Assembly: GCA_002633005.1 (NCBI GenBank)
Contig: NMRA01000296.1
Span: 1-64,000 of the forward strand
Length of the DNA: 64,000 nt
Direction: 5' to 3'
From: Phoronis australis
Lineage: Eukaryota; Phoronida; Phoronidae
Of the stretch, positions 38,545-52,179 are shown in pieces. The notes under the pieces are model-generated. The model did no database searches and had not been told where the DNA came from. It saw only the letters and a list, made by a program, of their open reading frames with translations. The first letter of the stretch is position 1, and every line of letters begins with the position of its first letter. Position numbers and translations under genes: made by a program.

Positions 38545-41500
38545 ATGGCGTTCAGGCGCCCCCTGGAGGAAGAAAAGATACCACTGATGAAATATGGTGC
38601 ATACACACGAACGTTTGCAACAGCAGAGGAGCAACAAAGGGGGCAGCCTGAGACCAACTCGGAGTCAGTAAGTAGCAACAAAATAAAAACATCTCGTTTG
38701 TCGTCTTTGAATGGGGACTGTCAAATTAAATTTCTCATCGTTATTCGATTAATTTCCCGGTACAAATTCTGTACCAAAAGAAACGAACCGCGGGGTTTAA
38801 ATGTACGGTAATTCTTCCCTTATTTCGCACAGAAGTATTTTCCCATTTTTCAGAAAGCTGATAACTTTACTGCAAATAGTGGAAATCTTATCAAATGTTT
38901 TTTCATGACATTTACAACGTACAGATTAAGCTTGTAATAAACTGAATTTATCTTAAACTTTATTTTTGTCAAGAAATTTGACAAAATAGATCATCACCTG
39001 TCACAAATGGGTTTAAGTTGCACTAAATTGAATACGTCCACATAGGCTCCAAACCTAGCGACAACTCGCTCCAGGAGTAACTTGTTCTAGGGTACGGCTG
39101 TGCGGACGGCACTTTAGCCACTTTGTGTGCTAAATAAATGAAGAATGGTAGTACGGCCTTAGCATTCACGTGACGCTCAAACAATTAATTCTGGCGAATG
39201 TACAAAAATCTGAGTTCTTACATAGGCATTCAACTCATTTTCTAAGTACAGCATTAAATTGTAACTTATTTCAGAAAAATCTGAAAATTACAGAAGTTTC
39301 CATCATGGAATTAAGAATTGTTCATTTTATGAAAAGGTTGGCTTCAGCTTCAGGAAGTTCTGGTGGTTTATTGGACCCGGCTTTCTCATGAGTGTGGCTT
39401 ACCTTGATCCGGGCAACATCCAAGCGGATTTACAAGCTGGAAGCATGGCAAAATACCAGGTAAATATTGACAGTTTGAGCTACAAGTGTTTGACTTAGCA
39501 GTTACTCCGCATTCTATCCTAAAGTACAGGGTAACAGAGTAACGAGGTGACACAAATGCCTCCCCTCCCCCTCCGTGCCGCCATGCTGTTGGGGCCACCC
39601 GTGCACCCCTCTCCGTATCCCCTAGTTTCCTACGGCCAGACTAATACTCATAAAATTGAACACATTTTCCTGTTAAACTTGTTTCGTATGTTTCTTCCAC
39701 GAACAGTGCATATGTAATCATCGTTCATTCTTATGAGAAATGTCGAACTGTTGTCCGAGAGGGCGTAACCCTGGTCTAAAAGTGTGTGCGAAGTTTTTTT
39801 TAAATTTAATTTCCAATATAACAGAAACAGGATTTTACATTTTGCCAACTATAAGCTGAGAAATTTTACGTCATCATAATCAAGTTTTGGTTCTGCCCCG
39901 TGTAGCCATCAACAACTTAGCTATATTTTACAGAGATGTTAACGGTCTTTGAAAAGTAGTATTCGAAATGTTTGAGCGAAGCTCTAAAATCTATCGGGCA
40001 CTAAACGGCAAACGTAAAAGTATAGTTTTACAATCGATGCGCCATGTGTATCCACCCACGCGAGATATTGCGTGCATTCATTACAGCTGTTGTGGGCACT
40101 GCTATGGTCTTCAGTGATGGGAATTGGCGTGCAGATACTGGCCGTGAGACTTGCAAATGTCACAGGTAAATATAGCACTATGCTACGATATCGATATTCT
40201 TGGAAGATTGATTGAGTCCAATCAAATCTCTCGATGACATGACACACTTTTATTGAGTTGGGAAGTCTTCAGTAAAAACATGACTGCATCACCTGTATCA
40301 GGGCTTAGAATGACCAATGACAAAAAAGGAAAAATTTCCAGAAGCTGTATTAATCCACAAATAAAGGGGCTTGTGTGATAAAAAGACTTTTGTGTTGTAG
40401 ACATTTACTGAAATAAACGTTTTTGCATGAGTAAAGTCAGAATATGATAAAAAAGGAAACTGGAAGTCAAAAAGAGGAAATCGAAACCAAAAAAGAAAAT
40501 CCTCTTAAAAGAGGAATATTACAAGCCCTGATGTACCTTCATATAGATGACATCGTTTTACCGGTCATACGCCATAATATAAACCCGTTTAATCCGATAC
40601 CTGTTGCACATTTGCTAGGCATTCTGAATACGTAGAACACGGCGTTTTGTTTGTTTCAATTACAAGCATTCTGTAGGAACTGTCGCGTATTTACAGAAGT
40701 TATTTATTTAATCAAAAATAGTCGAGTGACCACTTGAGGCCTGCTTCACAATACAACGAAAGTGGCTTAAGACCAGCGTTCGAAATAGACGCTGGTCCGG
40801 TGTTCCGGGGCCAGTGGATTTGCAGCTGGGCCAGAAACTTTAAAAGTTAACTTGGCACCCGGGCCAGTAAATGTTCAGGCTAACTGGCCCGGCGGGCCAA
40901 CACATTTATTTGCTGAAGTTCGAATACTGCTCAAGGCTTTTGCCTTAAGCTTCCACTTAACAATTGGTGAAAATGTTCAACCAAGTAGGTATGGGTGTAT
41001 CCTAATTTATAGAAATTATCTCAGCAATTAACGGTTGAGTTTACATTCTCAGACTTATGCACTTTTACAGAAATGGTTTGAGAGTGTGTTCAGGTTGGCT
41101 TACGTAATAAATGTAAAAGTAAAACAAAATTCAAGCCACGTTATTGGAATTCTGTAAATTTGTATGAAACATATCTTTCTTCATCATTACCTTGAATCCT
41201 AATGTTTGCACACTAAATGCTCTATTATGACGTTTACTTGCAGGCTTGCACCTGGCTGAAGTGTGCCACAGGGAGTACACCCCCGTGGCGAGAATACTCG
41301 TCTGGCTTATGATAGAAATCTCTGCCGTTGCCACGGATATCCAACAGGTTGTTGTGTCAGCTCTCGGCATCTACTTACTCTCAAACAGTGTGTGAGTGCT
41401 CAAACTAAAAATGTACGCGACTCTGAAAAGGACAAACTTCCTATTTTTACTCAACGATTCTGATAATGGGGGTGTGGTTGTGTTTTTCCAAATTGCTCAG

Positions 41501-44500
41501 CGCTCAGGTAGTCATATTAATCACTGCCGTTAGCTGGGAAGTGAACAAGACTAACCTTAATCGTGTCGTGTACTGTGGCAACACCTAGCGGGTGTATGTT
41601 AGCAGACGAAGTACGAGTAGCGTCGACTACAATATCCGATTTTAGTTTTCAAATTCCAAATTGTAAAGTGTCTTTGTTTCAAATATTAAGAACGAAAGCA
41701 AAATATAGAGTAAATCAAAAAAATGGGCAGCAAAAATAATATACAATAACGAGAAATACACCATAAGCAAGAGGGTGACTCAGTGATCAGATGTGACCCA
41801 CTCAACCCAGGAGATACTTAGTCTTCACAGCGGGTGGTATAAGGTAATAGTTTGCAAGTGTGATCAGGCGTGATGCGTTTTAAACAAATTTATTAAGTCA
41901 CATCCTCATCCTCTCTGATCAGGCCACTGGCACGTGAGCCCACGTGACCAGTTGCCACATTGTCTCTGAACTGAAAGTCTCCCACTGCATTCACAACCGC
42001 CGACAGCAGACGTAACTGTCAGACTATATCAGATGCTGGTCTCTGCGTCACTTCCCAGAGGTCAGGGTATTCCTATTCCGCGGTGGTGTTACCCGGTTCT
42101 AAAGAAGGCATATTTCACGAATATTCGATTATTGCAATAATTTTTCTCTAAATAATGCATTCTGTAGAGGTCAGCCACCAAAACCATATCATCATTAACG
42201 TAAACTGTCAGGGTTGTCGTTTCCAACGTCGTTATTTATTTATTTATTTATTATTGTGATATTTAAAATGAGGTTGGCCTCTTCAGTGATAGCACTGCTT
42301 TCCAAGTTTTAACATTGACATCAAAAACATCATCGCTGTCGAAGACTTCGCCGTTGTTGCCACAAATACCCCTTACAAGTCAATACGTATGATCATACAA
42401 GAGCGGATGAGAGGGTACATACTCCCCGCATTCTCTGGTCGTAATCCAGTATCTATGCCTTCGTTTTATCCTCGTGACTTAAAGTAAGACTTCAGTCAGA
42501 AAGTTGGTCTTCCGCTGGCACTTCACGATTACCAAATAAAGGTTTTAACCTTTAACTTAAAAGTCATGTAATTATTGTCATCACTGCATGAAAATATCTG
42601 CTCAAAATGTTCTCAGAAAATAGCAGTTATGGGTATATTGCGGGATGTACTAGTACCTTTTCTAAAGTGCGCTTTATTTTTCAAAATTAGTTATGTGAAG
42701 TGTTAGATCAAATTTCTGTCTCACTCATGAATACGAACCCTGGACTCATACGCAACGAGTGTTAATTATTGTTACAAACAAAATCATAGATAGCCACACT
42801 TGCCTCGACAACTGTCATCAGCATTGCTGCCGTCACTAGAACATACATACTTGTTGCAGGATACCAGTTTGGGGAGCCATTCTAATCACATTTGTCGACA
42901 CAGTCACACTGTTGCTTACAGAGTTGCCTTGTTTGAAGAGATTCAACGTATTCTTTGCAGTCTTGTTCACCACCACAGCAGCATGTCTCCTCTCAGTGGT
43001 GAGTACATGCTCGAGAAAATGTTTAGAGGATAAGGACGCAGTCACTTGGTATAAAATTTGTGAATTTGAAAGAAACTACAAAATTTGACAATCGTCCTTA
43101 TAGGAGTTCAGGAGCTGCAGCCATGAACGCTCATAGACAGATGATGACAACCCACATACATATGTGGGTGTGGAGGGCATAAAAGTTAACCATGCAAAAG
43201 ACCTGATCAGGTGAAAAAGACAAATAAGAACAACATATTATACAACTATTATTTAATGATGACTAAGAAAACTATAACAGAAATATAACTGTTCTCAAAA
43301 TATAAGGTGTCTTAAAAATGTAAACAAAAATGTAAATACCAAAAAGAAGTTTACTGGGAACTGACCCTGTTTGATATTCCAGGAACCCCATTTTCTTTCT
43401 CACTGCATGGTCTTACAGTCTTCTTACGCTCCATATAGAATGAGGAGTTCTTTAAGTACTGAATCGAGGATACATAGACATGGGGTGTAATTTGGCAAGT
43501 CACTTACAGGGGTCCTGGATTTGAAGAACCAGTTTGACGCCTGTTATCCAAAGGAGAATACTGGTTCTCACAATGTGGAACCCCTGTAAGTGACTAATGC
43601 CTGTCTTTCAAAATCAGACCTAAAGGAAAACTTGGCCATATTTTACATACACACATTGAAACGAGTCATGGGTTTCGATCTGGATAGAAAAAACAGAGCC
43701 GTTGACCGTTACATTTTCTTATAGCTGGAAGTTTCAACTGATGTCCTCATAAAAGTGTATAATATTGCTAACCAAATGCTAATGACCTCAGCGTGCTTGT
43801 GGAAAAAATAATTTTCCGCACAGGCGCATACTAATCTGACTCTGATCCAGTTTCACCAGACTTCTTGCAACTTTTCACGTCACAGTGAAACGAATGACCA
43901 GAGATGTTGACTAGGGACATAACACCACCCAAAAAACCGGGTGCGAGTCGCGTCAGGAGAAATGTATAATTATAGCCACCACTATGGATCTCCTCGCCAC
44001 CACCAACATTAATAGATGGACGGAAAATACGGGAAACCCACAGATGAAATGAGTCATCACATTTCTCGCACTTATTTGAGGATCCGTGATCCACGCATGG
44101 CTCTACGTGAAGTGGGTCAAGGTCACCATCAGGTCGCTGACCCAAATGTATCATCCTCTGTCTTTCAGAACTAAACTCTCTTGTTTTTGGTTCTGTAGTT
44201 GGCGATATCTTTTGAGCCGATTTCTTGCTTTGTTTAGTGGTGCCAGACACCTCATCTGAACTGCTATCCCTTTCTTCAGCAGAACTATCGCTGTACATTG
44301 TGACACCTTCGTCGTCTTCTGGATCACTCCACTCAGGGTCGTCATGGAAACCAAAATAATAGGCGCAGACAGAGTCACTCATTTGCCAATCAACAGATAA
44401 TCCACCGACGTCTGTAATGTATTCAACATCAGCCACATTGAATATTTTGAATACCTGAAATACAAATATACAAACTTCAGTCTCCCCAAATGCAGATTAC

Positions 44501-47500
44501 AGATTATTAGATTAATTGCAAAATTAAACTCTTAGCGATAGAATCACAAAGATAATCTTGAAGTAAGTTTTACACTTCCAGTCTTGTGTTGAGAAACAGT
44601 TGAACAGTAAGGCTCAAATTTGACTACTAGGGTCCATTACTTTCAAAACACCTGTGAGGTGCTAGAGTGGTTCAAATGTTAGTCATGTACCTTAAGACAG
44701 TCAGACTAAAGTACAATAAAAAGTAATCGAGCATAAAAACTAAGGTTGGCTGGCAACTCTGGACGGTCCACCATGACAATATAATGTTATGACCCTTCAG
44801 ATTCAAGTTTGATCTCCCTACTCTAAGAATAAAATGTCGCTGTCCTGATGTATCTAACTTATAAAAGTTTCAAGAAACATTATATTTTGAAAGTCGCGGA
44901 AGAAAATATGCAATTTCATAGCTATGTCACCCATAAGGCAGCCATCTGTCCATTTCGTGGGGCCTTGTCTTGGTCAACACAGGAATTTCAATTTTGATTT
45001 GCCCCCCCCCCCTCCCCTCCCTGACCATTACAAAATGTTCCCCTGGTTGCCACTCATTTCGCCCCCCATGTTCACCAACAACATGGAGTCTGGCTTTTGT
45101 TTATTTTTCTGACTATGCCTGAGTGTAAATATACTTTACCCTGTGAGCAGACGGTAGAACATCTTGACTCCATGGGAAAAGGCACATGGTTGGATGGCCA
45201 GAGTACGAGCTATCCTCAACAACTATTTCTCTCTGATCCATTTCTTTCCTCATTTTGGTCAATACATGAAGAGCAAAGGCAAGCGATCGTGGATTATGTT
45301 GCAAAACAAGCTTGACATCGAAACTTGCAGGAACTGCTACCCTACACTTTAACATCGCTGGCGATGGGTCAAAATACGACTTGTAGGTCTCAAGATAAGG
45401 CTCGTCCTTCACTGCACAGTCATTCAATGAAGTATCAAAATACTGTCGAATATATCTCTGCCAAAACACGACACTGTCGGATAGAATTCGATTCCACCGC
45501 TTGCTGACTCGAATGCAGTGCGTGTTCAAATCAGTGGCACTAAGTCTTGAGAAAATACTCTCTAAGAGCTCGTCGCTGAGTGCGTTTATGTCACTTCTCG
45601 CTTGTGCCATCTTCAGAGCAGAGATTCTGAAACAGTTATCAGGCTTGGATGCGGCGGGAATGGTTTAAAAAGGTTTTACCGAAACAAAACAATGTCTAGG
45701 CATGTCTAGTACTTCGCTGGCTGCCAACCCGGAAATGTCATTTGCAGAGACACCTAGTGATCATTTTTAGCCGACAGTAGTGACATCTTTTAGCAGGTGA
45801 CCTCATCGTGTAGCACTAAAAATGTTCGCGCGCTAAATAACTCCAAAAGTTACGCACGGAGCTTACTTTGCCACAGCCTCCAACTCGTCACATAATGAAG
45901 ATAGAGTGATAAAAAACGATATACTGGAATATTTGGTCGAATTGGGCATGACCAAAATTAATTGGAACAAATAGATGTTTACTTAGTAAAAAACTAAATT
46001 TCCAACATATTGCATGCCCCCTAACGTCGCGACATAAACACCTAAATCCTCCAGTGAACATTAAAAAATTTTCGGGCTCCCTGACTTTTCTCACAAGACG
46101 CAGCAACCAGTTCACTAAACTATAACAGAGAGCATCTATGACTAGTTTTGCTATTTTGCTCATAAAATATATAGTTTTAATTTTTTCATCTTCATTTTTT
46201 ACGAACGTGTAACAAAGTTTCACCTTCTAGCCGGTCTTTGACGTGGGTAATAGGCGTCACAGAAGTTAAGCTACAAAAGAAACAACGCTAACAGATTAAT
46301 TTATCTTTTTCGAAACGTTTGAAATATTACCCGAATCTTTTTAGTTACGAACCGTACTTTGTGTTTATTACCCAAGATATAATTTTCAATAAAACAAAGC
46401 TAGCATAGAGGGCATCACAACTGCTGAAAAAAGTTTAACCAACTCTAGAAATAATTTAAGGAAATTGCCTCGCCAGTAAGTCATGTGCGTATTCTCAGAG
46501 ACTTTCCACTTTTTTCGGGTGAGATTTAATTACTTTTCTGTGACCTAAGTTACGATTCACTGAAAACCATTATATCTGGGCGTGATGACTTATTGAAACT
46601 GCTTTTCACCTTCTCTGTTATTTGTTTCAGTATGTTGTAGGACAGCCTGATCAAGTCGGCGTGTTGACCGGTCTGAGCGTTCCTTGGTGTAACGGGTGTA
46701 GTGCAAACGCCACAAGTGTTCTAGTAGTAATGATTGGGGCAATCGTGCAGCCGCACAATGTCTATCTTCTCACTGGATTGGTTGCGGTGGGTATCATATA
46801 GTAACTGCTTCCACTTATTCTATGAGAAATCAAGATCATACGGCCACAGTAGGGCTTCGTTTCGTAGACCCAAGAAACTTGCGAAAAACGAGATCACGCA
46901 AGACCAGTGATCGCAGAATCAAGCACATAGTTTCGTCTGACGGTTGTTCACGTGCTTTTTAGTTAGTGTGTGAATTTGCCTGATTAAAAATGGTGCTTTT
47001 CATTGCTTCGTCCTAACGGCTTCCAGCGAGAATCATATTACTTATTGGCGTTTTTATTTCTTTGTTAAAAGAGCAATAAGCTGAGTCGAATCTGATAAGA
47101 ATCATCTGCACTAGTACGTATACCTCTGTCCTGCATTGTCTTTTCATCCGTGTGTTGCGACGACTGTCTGAAAACGGCAGGGAATCTGTAAAAGCTTTTG
47201 GATATCACTTCTAGATTTAAAATCGGATGAATCACAAATACCTGATTGTATAGTATTGGTGTAATTTAAATACATTTAAATGGCATTTAACAGAGACAAA
47301 TAAATCCATAACTTTGAACGATTAGCCTATCACCGTATCAATTGATCCCTTTCGTTTAATAGAGTAATTCCGAATTTTACTCTCCATGTAGCTCCTACGA
47401 TCCCCCCACGAAAAACGTCGCTCACCTAATGAGGATCAGGAAAATCGGCCACCGAAATGCGCAATACCTAATATAGAGGTTGATGCAAAAAGACCAAATA

Positions 47501-50500
47501 GTGACCTACATAATTCTACAAGTTTACCACAAGGTGGCTCATGAAGTCATGAAACTTGCTGCGGACGCTAACTGTAATTGCTGTCCTTTCCCTTGTCAAA
47601 GTCTGGCGTCATGTATTTTGCTTTATTTGTTATTGTAGGAGAAAGACTTTGACAAGAACGTTAAGAAATACGTAAAGGAGGCAAATTTGTATTGTTCCAT
47701 CGAAACAGGTAGTGTCCATATATGCAGTTTCAATACAAGTTTGTTATGTGTGGTGCTGTAATGGTTTTTGAAGGTCAGTTCTATACGTAACAGACCCATT
47801 TTGTGTCACACACGTGGCCTAGTTTTCTATACTATTACTATGCGATTTTATATCGCAAACCATATCAATCGTAACACCGGGGTCGGTTTTGCGACAAGAC
47901 GATCTGATGACTACTATGGAGAAAGTGAGCCATAACACGCACGTGCTTATCAGGAGTTGAAGATGAGTGTCCAAGAGCGGATCCAGGATTTTGAGTTAGG
48001 GGGGGCCATAGCAGAGTATTAGCCAGGATTGTCCCCCTCAGGCATTCGCCGAAAGGAATATGGGATATTTTAGGGGCCATCGCCCCCTTGGCTCCCCTCT
48101 AAATCCGGAAATGGTGTCTACGTCTTTGCGTACGCACATGTTAGTATGCCGCGTAAAAATAAAGTACGTCTCAAGCTGTTTTCATAGATTAAAATAAGTA
48201 ACCGAAGTTAGGCTTTACTTATGACTTAGTTACATGTACAGTGACATAAAGATATAAAAAATGTATAGGCTTACTACATACGTAAAACATTTAGAAAATA
48301 ATTCTTTCCAACGTTTCTCAAAATTAAATTGGTGTGTAATAGATGCTCGGTGAATGTGCCATTGAGAAGTATCAAGATCGTCTCTTTTTCAGTCATTACG
48401 TTCTTCCTGTCATTTCTTGTGAACGTCTTCGTTGTTGGAACGTTTGCTGCAGCGTTTTCCAACTCTCCAGGCTTCAATCCATTACAGGCTTCACTGGCCA
48501 CAGCGGTAACTAAGACTTTCTCGCGAGGTTTGGATAATAAATACTGATGACACATTTATTCAAGACTTACCGGATTAATGCAATATTTCTGCTGGGCACT
48601 GCTTATCTGGCCTCAAGGACACGTGCCAAATTAATGGAAGGTTTTCAATTTTGTTGTCAGCTTCAAAGCAAAAATAGTGACTAAAAATTTTATACTGGGA
48701 GATCTTCACGCAGTCTTTGGGTTAGATTTCTTACCCTTAAAATCAATGTCAATAATTGTTTTCATAGTTGTCTTTACAGTCCTGTTAGACAGACTCGTCT
48801 GAGAGTAACGTAGAATAAACTTCCCCTTTTGTCGGAAGCTAATAAAATGTCCTTAATGTTAATTTGCAATGAGTGCTATGATGTGAATTTGGTCACAAAC
48901 CTTACTACGAGAGTAGTGAAAAATAAGTGCATCAAAATTATTCAGTATAAATCTTTGAAAACGCACGTAACGTAAAATCCAAAAGTCATCGTGTCGTCAC
49001 GTATTTTGAAAGGGCACTTGGATTGATCAAAAGTTTGGGGCAGGATTGAAGATCGCTTGGGGCATCGCATTACTGGCCATTGGACAGGGCATTACTTTCG
49101 CGGTGAGTATTCTGAGTTTGAAGCAGACCGAAAGATCTTCTAAATAATTGGCTAAAAGAACTCTAAAAAAACAAGGTTCGTATTTCCAGATGCTTTGGGA
49201 CAATGACGTAATAATTCTCGTGTGAGAGGCGCAACGCGCACAGTCACGCGCCCACCATCACTGGGCGTACTTGTTGTTGGAGCTTTTCTCGATGCCTTGC
49301 TGTTCCAGCCAGAAAGAAATTAAAAAATTAAAATAGTTTAATTGAACTACATTTCTACATTTTTGCCGATACCGGTCCTTATATTCTTGAAGGTCTAGTC
49401 GCAAGGATCTCAGGCGCAACATTCTGTCAATCGAATATGAACTCTAAATAACTCTGACATACACCACATATACTTGGCTGCTGTCACACATTGCAATTAT
49501 CTAATAATAATTGAGATTTTCATTGCAGGGCGGTTCCGTTGGCCAGTTCCTTATGAAGGCAAGTCTCAGGTTTATTAAGTTCTCTTGAAAATAATCCAGC
49601 CCAACGGTGATCATAATATTGCGTTCATTTTATCTTTTAAAGCTGGCAGCATTTTTAATAGACTAGTTCAATGAACTGTGGGTGTTGTGTATTTAAGACA
49701 TAATAAACACATTCCAGGGCTTCCTTAACGTTGATTGGATGAAATGGCAGAGGACACTCGCCATTCGTACCATCTCCGTAATACCAACACTGGTAATGGC
49801 CGTTGCAGTGAGTGACGTCAACAGTACACTGGCCATCCTGAACACTTGGATGAATGTTGTGCAAAGTATCCAGATTCCATTCGCCTTACTTCCACTCCTC
49901 CATTTTACCAGCAGTGAGCGCGTCATGGGATCCTTCAAGAACGGGATGTAAGTGCAAAAAACGAGGCATCGTAAAAATGGCGTCCAACTGACTGACTTTC
50001 TCCAACATCCGGTCTTGATTTACATCTGCATTTCGCTCGAAGTAGGCCTTTTACTCTCAAAAATGGGTCTCATGCTGTATTTTCCTTGATGCGATAGGAT
50101 TCTATGTCGTTTACCGCCAACAAAAACGTGGAAACTCTCGGCAAGCAACTCGTTTGGCCAACCCTGAAATTGCGAATTCGAAAATTGCTTAAGTTGCCTA
50201 CGCGTTGCCTGTGTTTTGAGTTGGTAATGGAAACAGAATTCTGTAACGGCAAGAGATAGTCCTATATTTAGTTAAAGTAAAAGGCCTGGTTCGATTTTCA
50301 TTTTTAGTGAGGTAAACTTGCAGGGCTAAACTTAAACAGAGCTTTTAACGTCCTTTTCTCTGACCGTAGAACACCAGGCCGTCCTAGTGTTCTACAAAGA
50401 CACGCACCACTGATAGGGGACTGAGAGGCTATAGCCCCCACTTTTTTGGCGGTGCACCACAGGGGGCTGGGGGCTATAGCCCCTCCACCTTTTTCAGTGG

Positions 50501-52145
50501 TGCGCCGCCCATGTCGTACTGATCTTGGGCACACAACTTCCTAAAATTTTTGAATACCTTAGGAGTATTCCTTTCAACACAAAGTGCAAGATGGCAATAA
50601 CTTGAGCCTCCACTAACCAAATGTTATTTTGACGTCTGTTGCAGAGTTGTGAGAATTTTCGGATGGCTTCTGGTTCTACTAGTGATTGGCCTCAACATCT
50701 GTTTACTATACTTATACCTCGTGAGTTTATGTTTTTCTTTCTTAACTTGTGTTCCTTCAGTAAAGCCACATTAAATGAAGAAATCTAGCGTTCAAAAGTT
50801 GGCGTTGTATATATTGAGGCTACTTTCAACCTGTCTTCCGCCGAACGACTTGCCGTTGTGGAATACGCGTCCCAATCTGTTCTTACTGAAAATGGAGCTG
50901 CATTGGCTGGAGAGGACTTGCAGTTCCTTACTTTTCGAGACCAGCTCACAGTCTTGAGCAAAAACAAGCTGATAGATTTTTTGAGCCCAGAACCACTGTC
51001 ATGTGATTATACAACAAGATGAGATGGCGAGTTGTGCAGATCATAACATAATTTGCTTCTTTGGCGGAAAGCCGGTTTGTAGCTGCTTTGATGGACGTTT
51101 TGTTATCACTTCCATCGACTTTAGTGGATTCGATCACCTAGTATTTTAATTGATTGTTTCTTTGTCCATTTGAACCCTATTATAATGACAATCATTAAAA
51201 GGAAAGATGGATGCAATGACGACGATGACGACGCCGCGTCATCGTTTTGATTTTTTTTCCAGTTTCAAGATACTCTACAGTGGTATTTGTACCTCATCTC
51301 TGGAATAGTCCTAACGATGTACTTCCTGCTCGTCATATACCTGGCTATTGACAGCTTAACCGTAGTCAAAATACAGGTACATCTAATCGATGTTTATCCA
51401 CCCTCAGCAATATTTGAGCAAATCTCACTAGATTACGAGCGTAAAATGTGGTCGTAAATTTTATTTGGATTCCGCACTCGTCCGCTCGGGTCCATAATTT
51501 CTTTTAGATTCCACTGAGCGTTACAAGTAGCATAGGCTCTTCATTGCCGAGAATCCAGTGGCTAAACAAGGAATTGATAGTTCTTGTACATTAATGATTC
51601 TTGAACTTCTCTTTTGAATGCCAATAGATGGATTTGTTTAAACTGTTGTTATTGAAGTTTACGAAACATACGAAAACACGAATCAAATTGACCTATACCA
51701 GACATCCGTTCTTTTCGTTTCATTTTCTACCACTTAAAGTTACGTTTGTTTACCGTCTCTAAACATCTTGCCGTCAATGTGCAGCATATAAACAGTAAAA
51801 AAAACAAGTATATTCATTGAGCAAGTTTGATTATTGCTAATTGCCAACGAATCTATACGATATGGTGTGACGTCATGTTTGTTACTAAAGATGAAACGAC
51901 ATGCAATTGAACTCACGCATAATTTATTACAATCCGATGGTTTTAAATTTTATCCCCAGATCTGGTTCTACGAGAAGCTTGGTGCCGACAGTTCTGTGGT
52001 GCGAGCTCGTTTGGAGGAACTACGTAATATCCGGTACACAATCAAATGCGCAGAACCGGAACAAGTTGTGAAGTCACTGTCATCTATGAAAATGTCCACG
52101 TATCAAACGGCCACGGTTGAAGCAACCATCACAGTTGTGTTGTAA
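38545..52145 (+). CDS. NRAMP/SLC11-family metal ion transporter, 14 exons
   Basis: The product is a proton-coupled divalent-metal transporter homologue of 558 residues with about 11-12 membrane helices. Exons are 38545-38667, 39337-39459, 40087-40165, 41244-41391, 42860-42998, 46631-46786, 47639-47708, 48393-48505, 49013-49102, 49529-49558, 49718-49947, 50645-50720, 51263-51376 and 51960-52145. Every junction keeps frame. Exon 2 holds [16 protein letters not shown] and the TM1 metal motif DPGN. Exon 4 has [14 protein letters not shown]. Exon 6 has the TM6 site, reading [12 protein letters not shown] where canonical members have MPHN then a second His. Exons 9-11 carry GQGITFAGG and GQFLMKGFLNV, the conserved TM8 region. 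The TM3 segment reads TDIQQVV, with Gln where many NRAMPs have an acidic residue. Exons 1 and the exact start of exon 2 are the least certain; the rest is firm. AATAAA lies 27 bp after the stop (52172). An F-box gene lies antisense in intron 5. Confidence 0.94.
40774..40929. mobile_element. hAT-type MITE in NRAMP intron 3
   Basis: The ends CAGCGTTCGAA and TTCGAATACTG are inverted. The flanks CTTAAGAC and CTCAAGGC agree at 6 of 8 positions, as expected of an old 8-bp hAT target duplication. The interior is rich in GGGCCAG/CTGGCCC pairs. It carries no gene. Confidence 0.65.
42225..42300. repeat. (TTTA)n tract
   Basis: A short ATTT repeat lies at 42235-42253, followed by TATTGTGATATTTAAAATGAGG. 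It may be the tail of a minus-strand retroposon, but I saw no target duplication. Confidence 0.4.
43498..43595. mobile_element. 98-bp hairpin MITE in NRAMP intron 5
   Basis: AGTCACTTACAGGGGT at the left pairs with ACCCCTGTAAGTGACT at the right. A second nested pair, GAACCAGT and ACTGGTTC, lies inside. The unit could fold into an almost complete stem. It lies about 240 bp beyond the 3' end of the F-box gene. Confidence 0.7.
43831..45610 (-). CDS. F-box protein, two exons, nested antisense in NRAMP intron 5
   Basis: Exon 1 runs 45610-45140 and exon 2 runs 44454-43831 (minus strand), giving 364 residues. The donor is CACAGG/GTAAAG, the acceptor TTTCAG/GTATTC, phase 0. Residues about 8-50 form an F-box: [19 protein letters not shown], then [15 protein letters not shown] and FWQRY. 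F-box proteins recruit substrates to SCF (Skp1-Cullin1) ubiquitin ligases. The middle of exon 2 is an acidic Ser-rich stretch ([14 protein letters not shown] and [14 protein letters not shown]). The C-terminal 90 residues contain Cys/His pairs and a [19 protein letters not shown] segment, conserved-looking but not recognised. There is no LRR, WD40, FBA or Kelch repeat, so the subfamily and substrate are unknown. The start context is GAAGATGGCAC. Both exons lie between NRAMP exons 5 and 6. Confidence 0.85.
47985..48110. mobile_element. Decayed MITE related to 25524-25677, in NRAMP intron 7
   Basis: GCGGATCCAGGATTTT at the left and AAATCCGG at the right form imperfect inverted ends around G-rich then C-rich runs, the same layout as the element at 25524. 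Confidence 0.4.
50360..50530. repeat. Inverted GGCTATAGCCCC repeat in NRAMP intron 11
   Basis: GGCTATAGCCCC occurs twice and GTGGTGCGCC-like boxes flank CACAGGGGGCTGGGGGC. A related copy lies at about 52485-52545, just beyond the gene. It is probably a small dispersed element. Confidence 0.5.
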
Positions 52146-52179
52146 GAATGTAGTAAATCAGAGAAGTTCAAAATAAATG

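Noticed and set aside
39275-39353. Extra NRAMP exon ending at 39336 with an intron of 17 nt
   Set aside because: Such an intron is too short to splice; reading straight through from 39337 gives the family sequence FSFRKFW.
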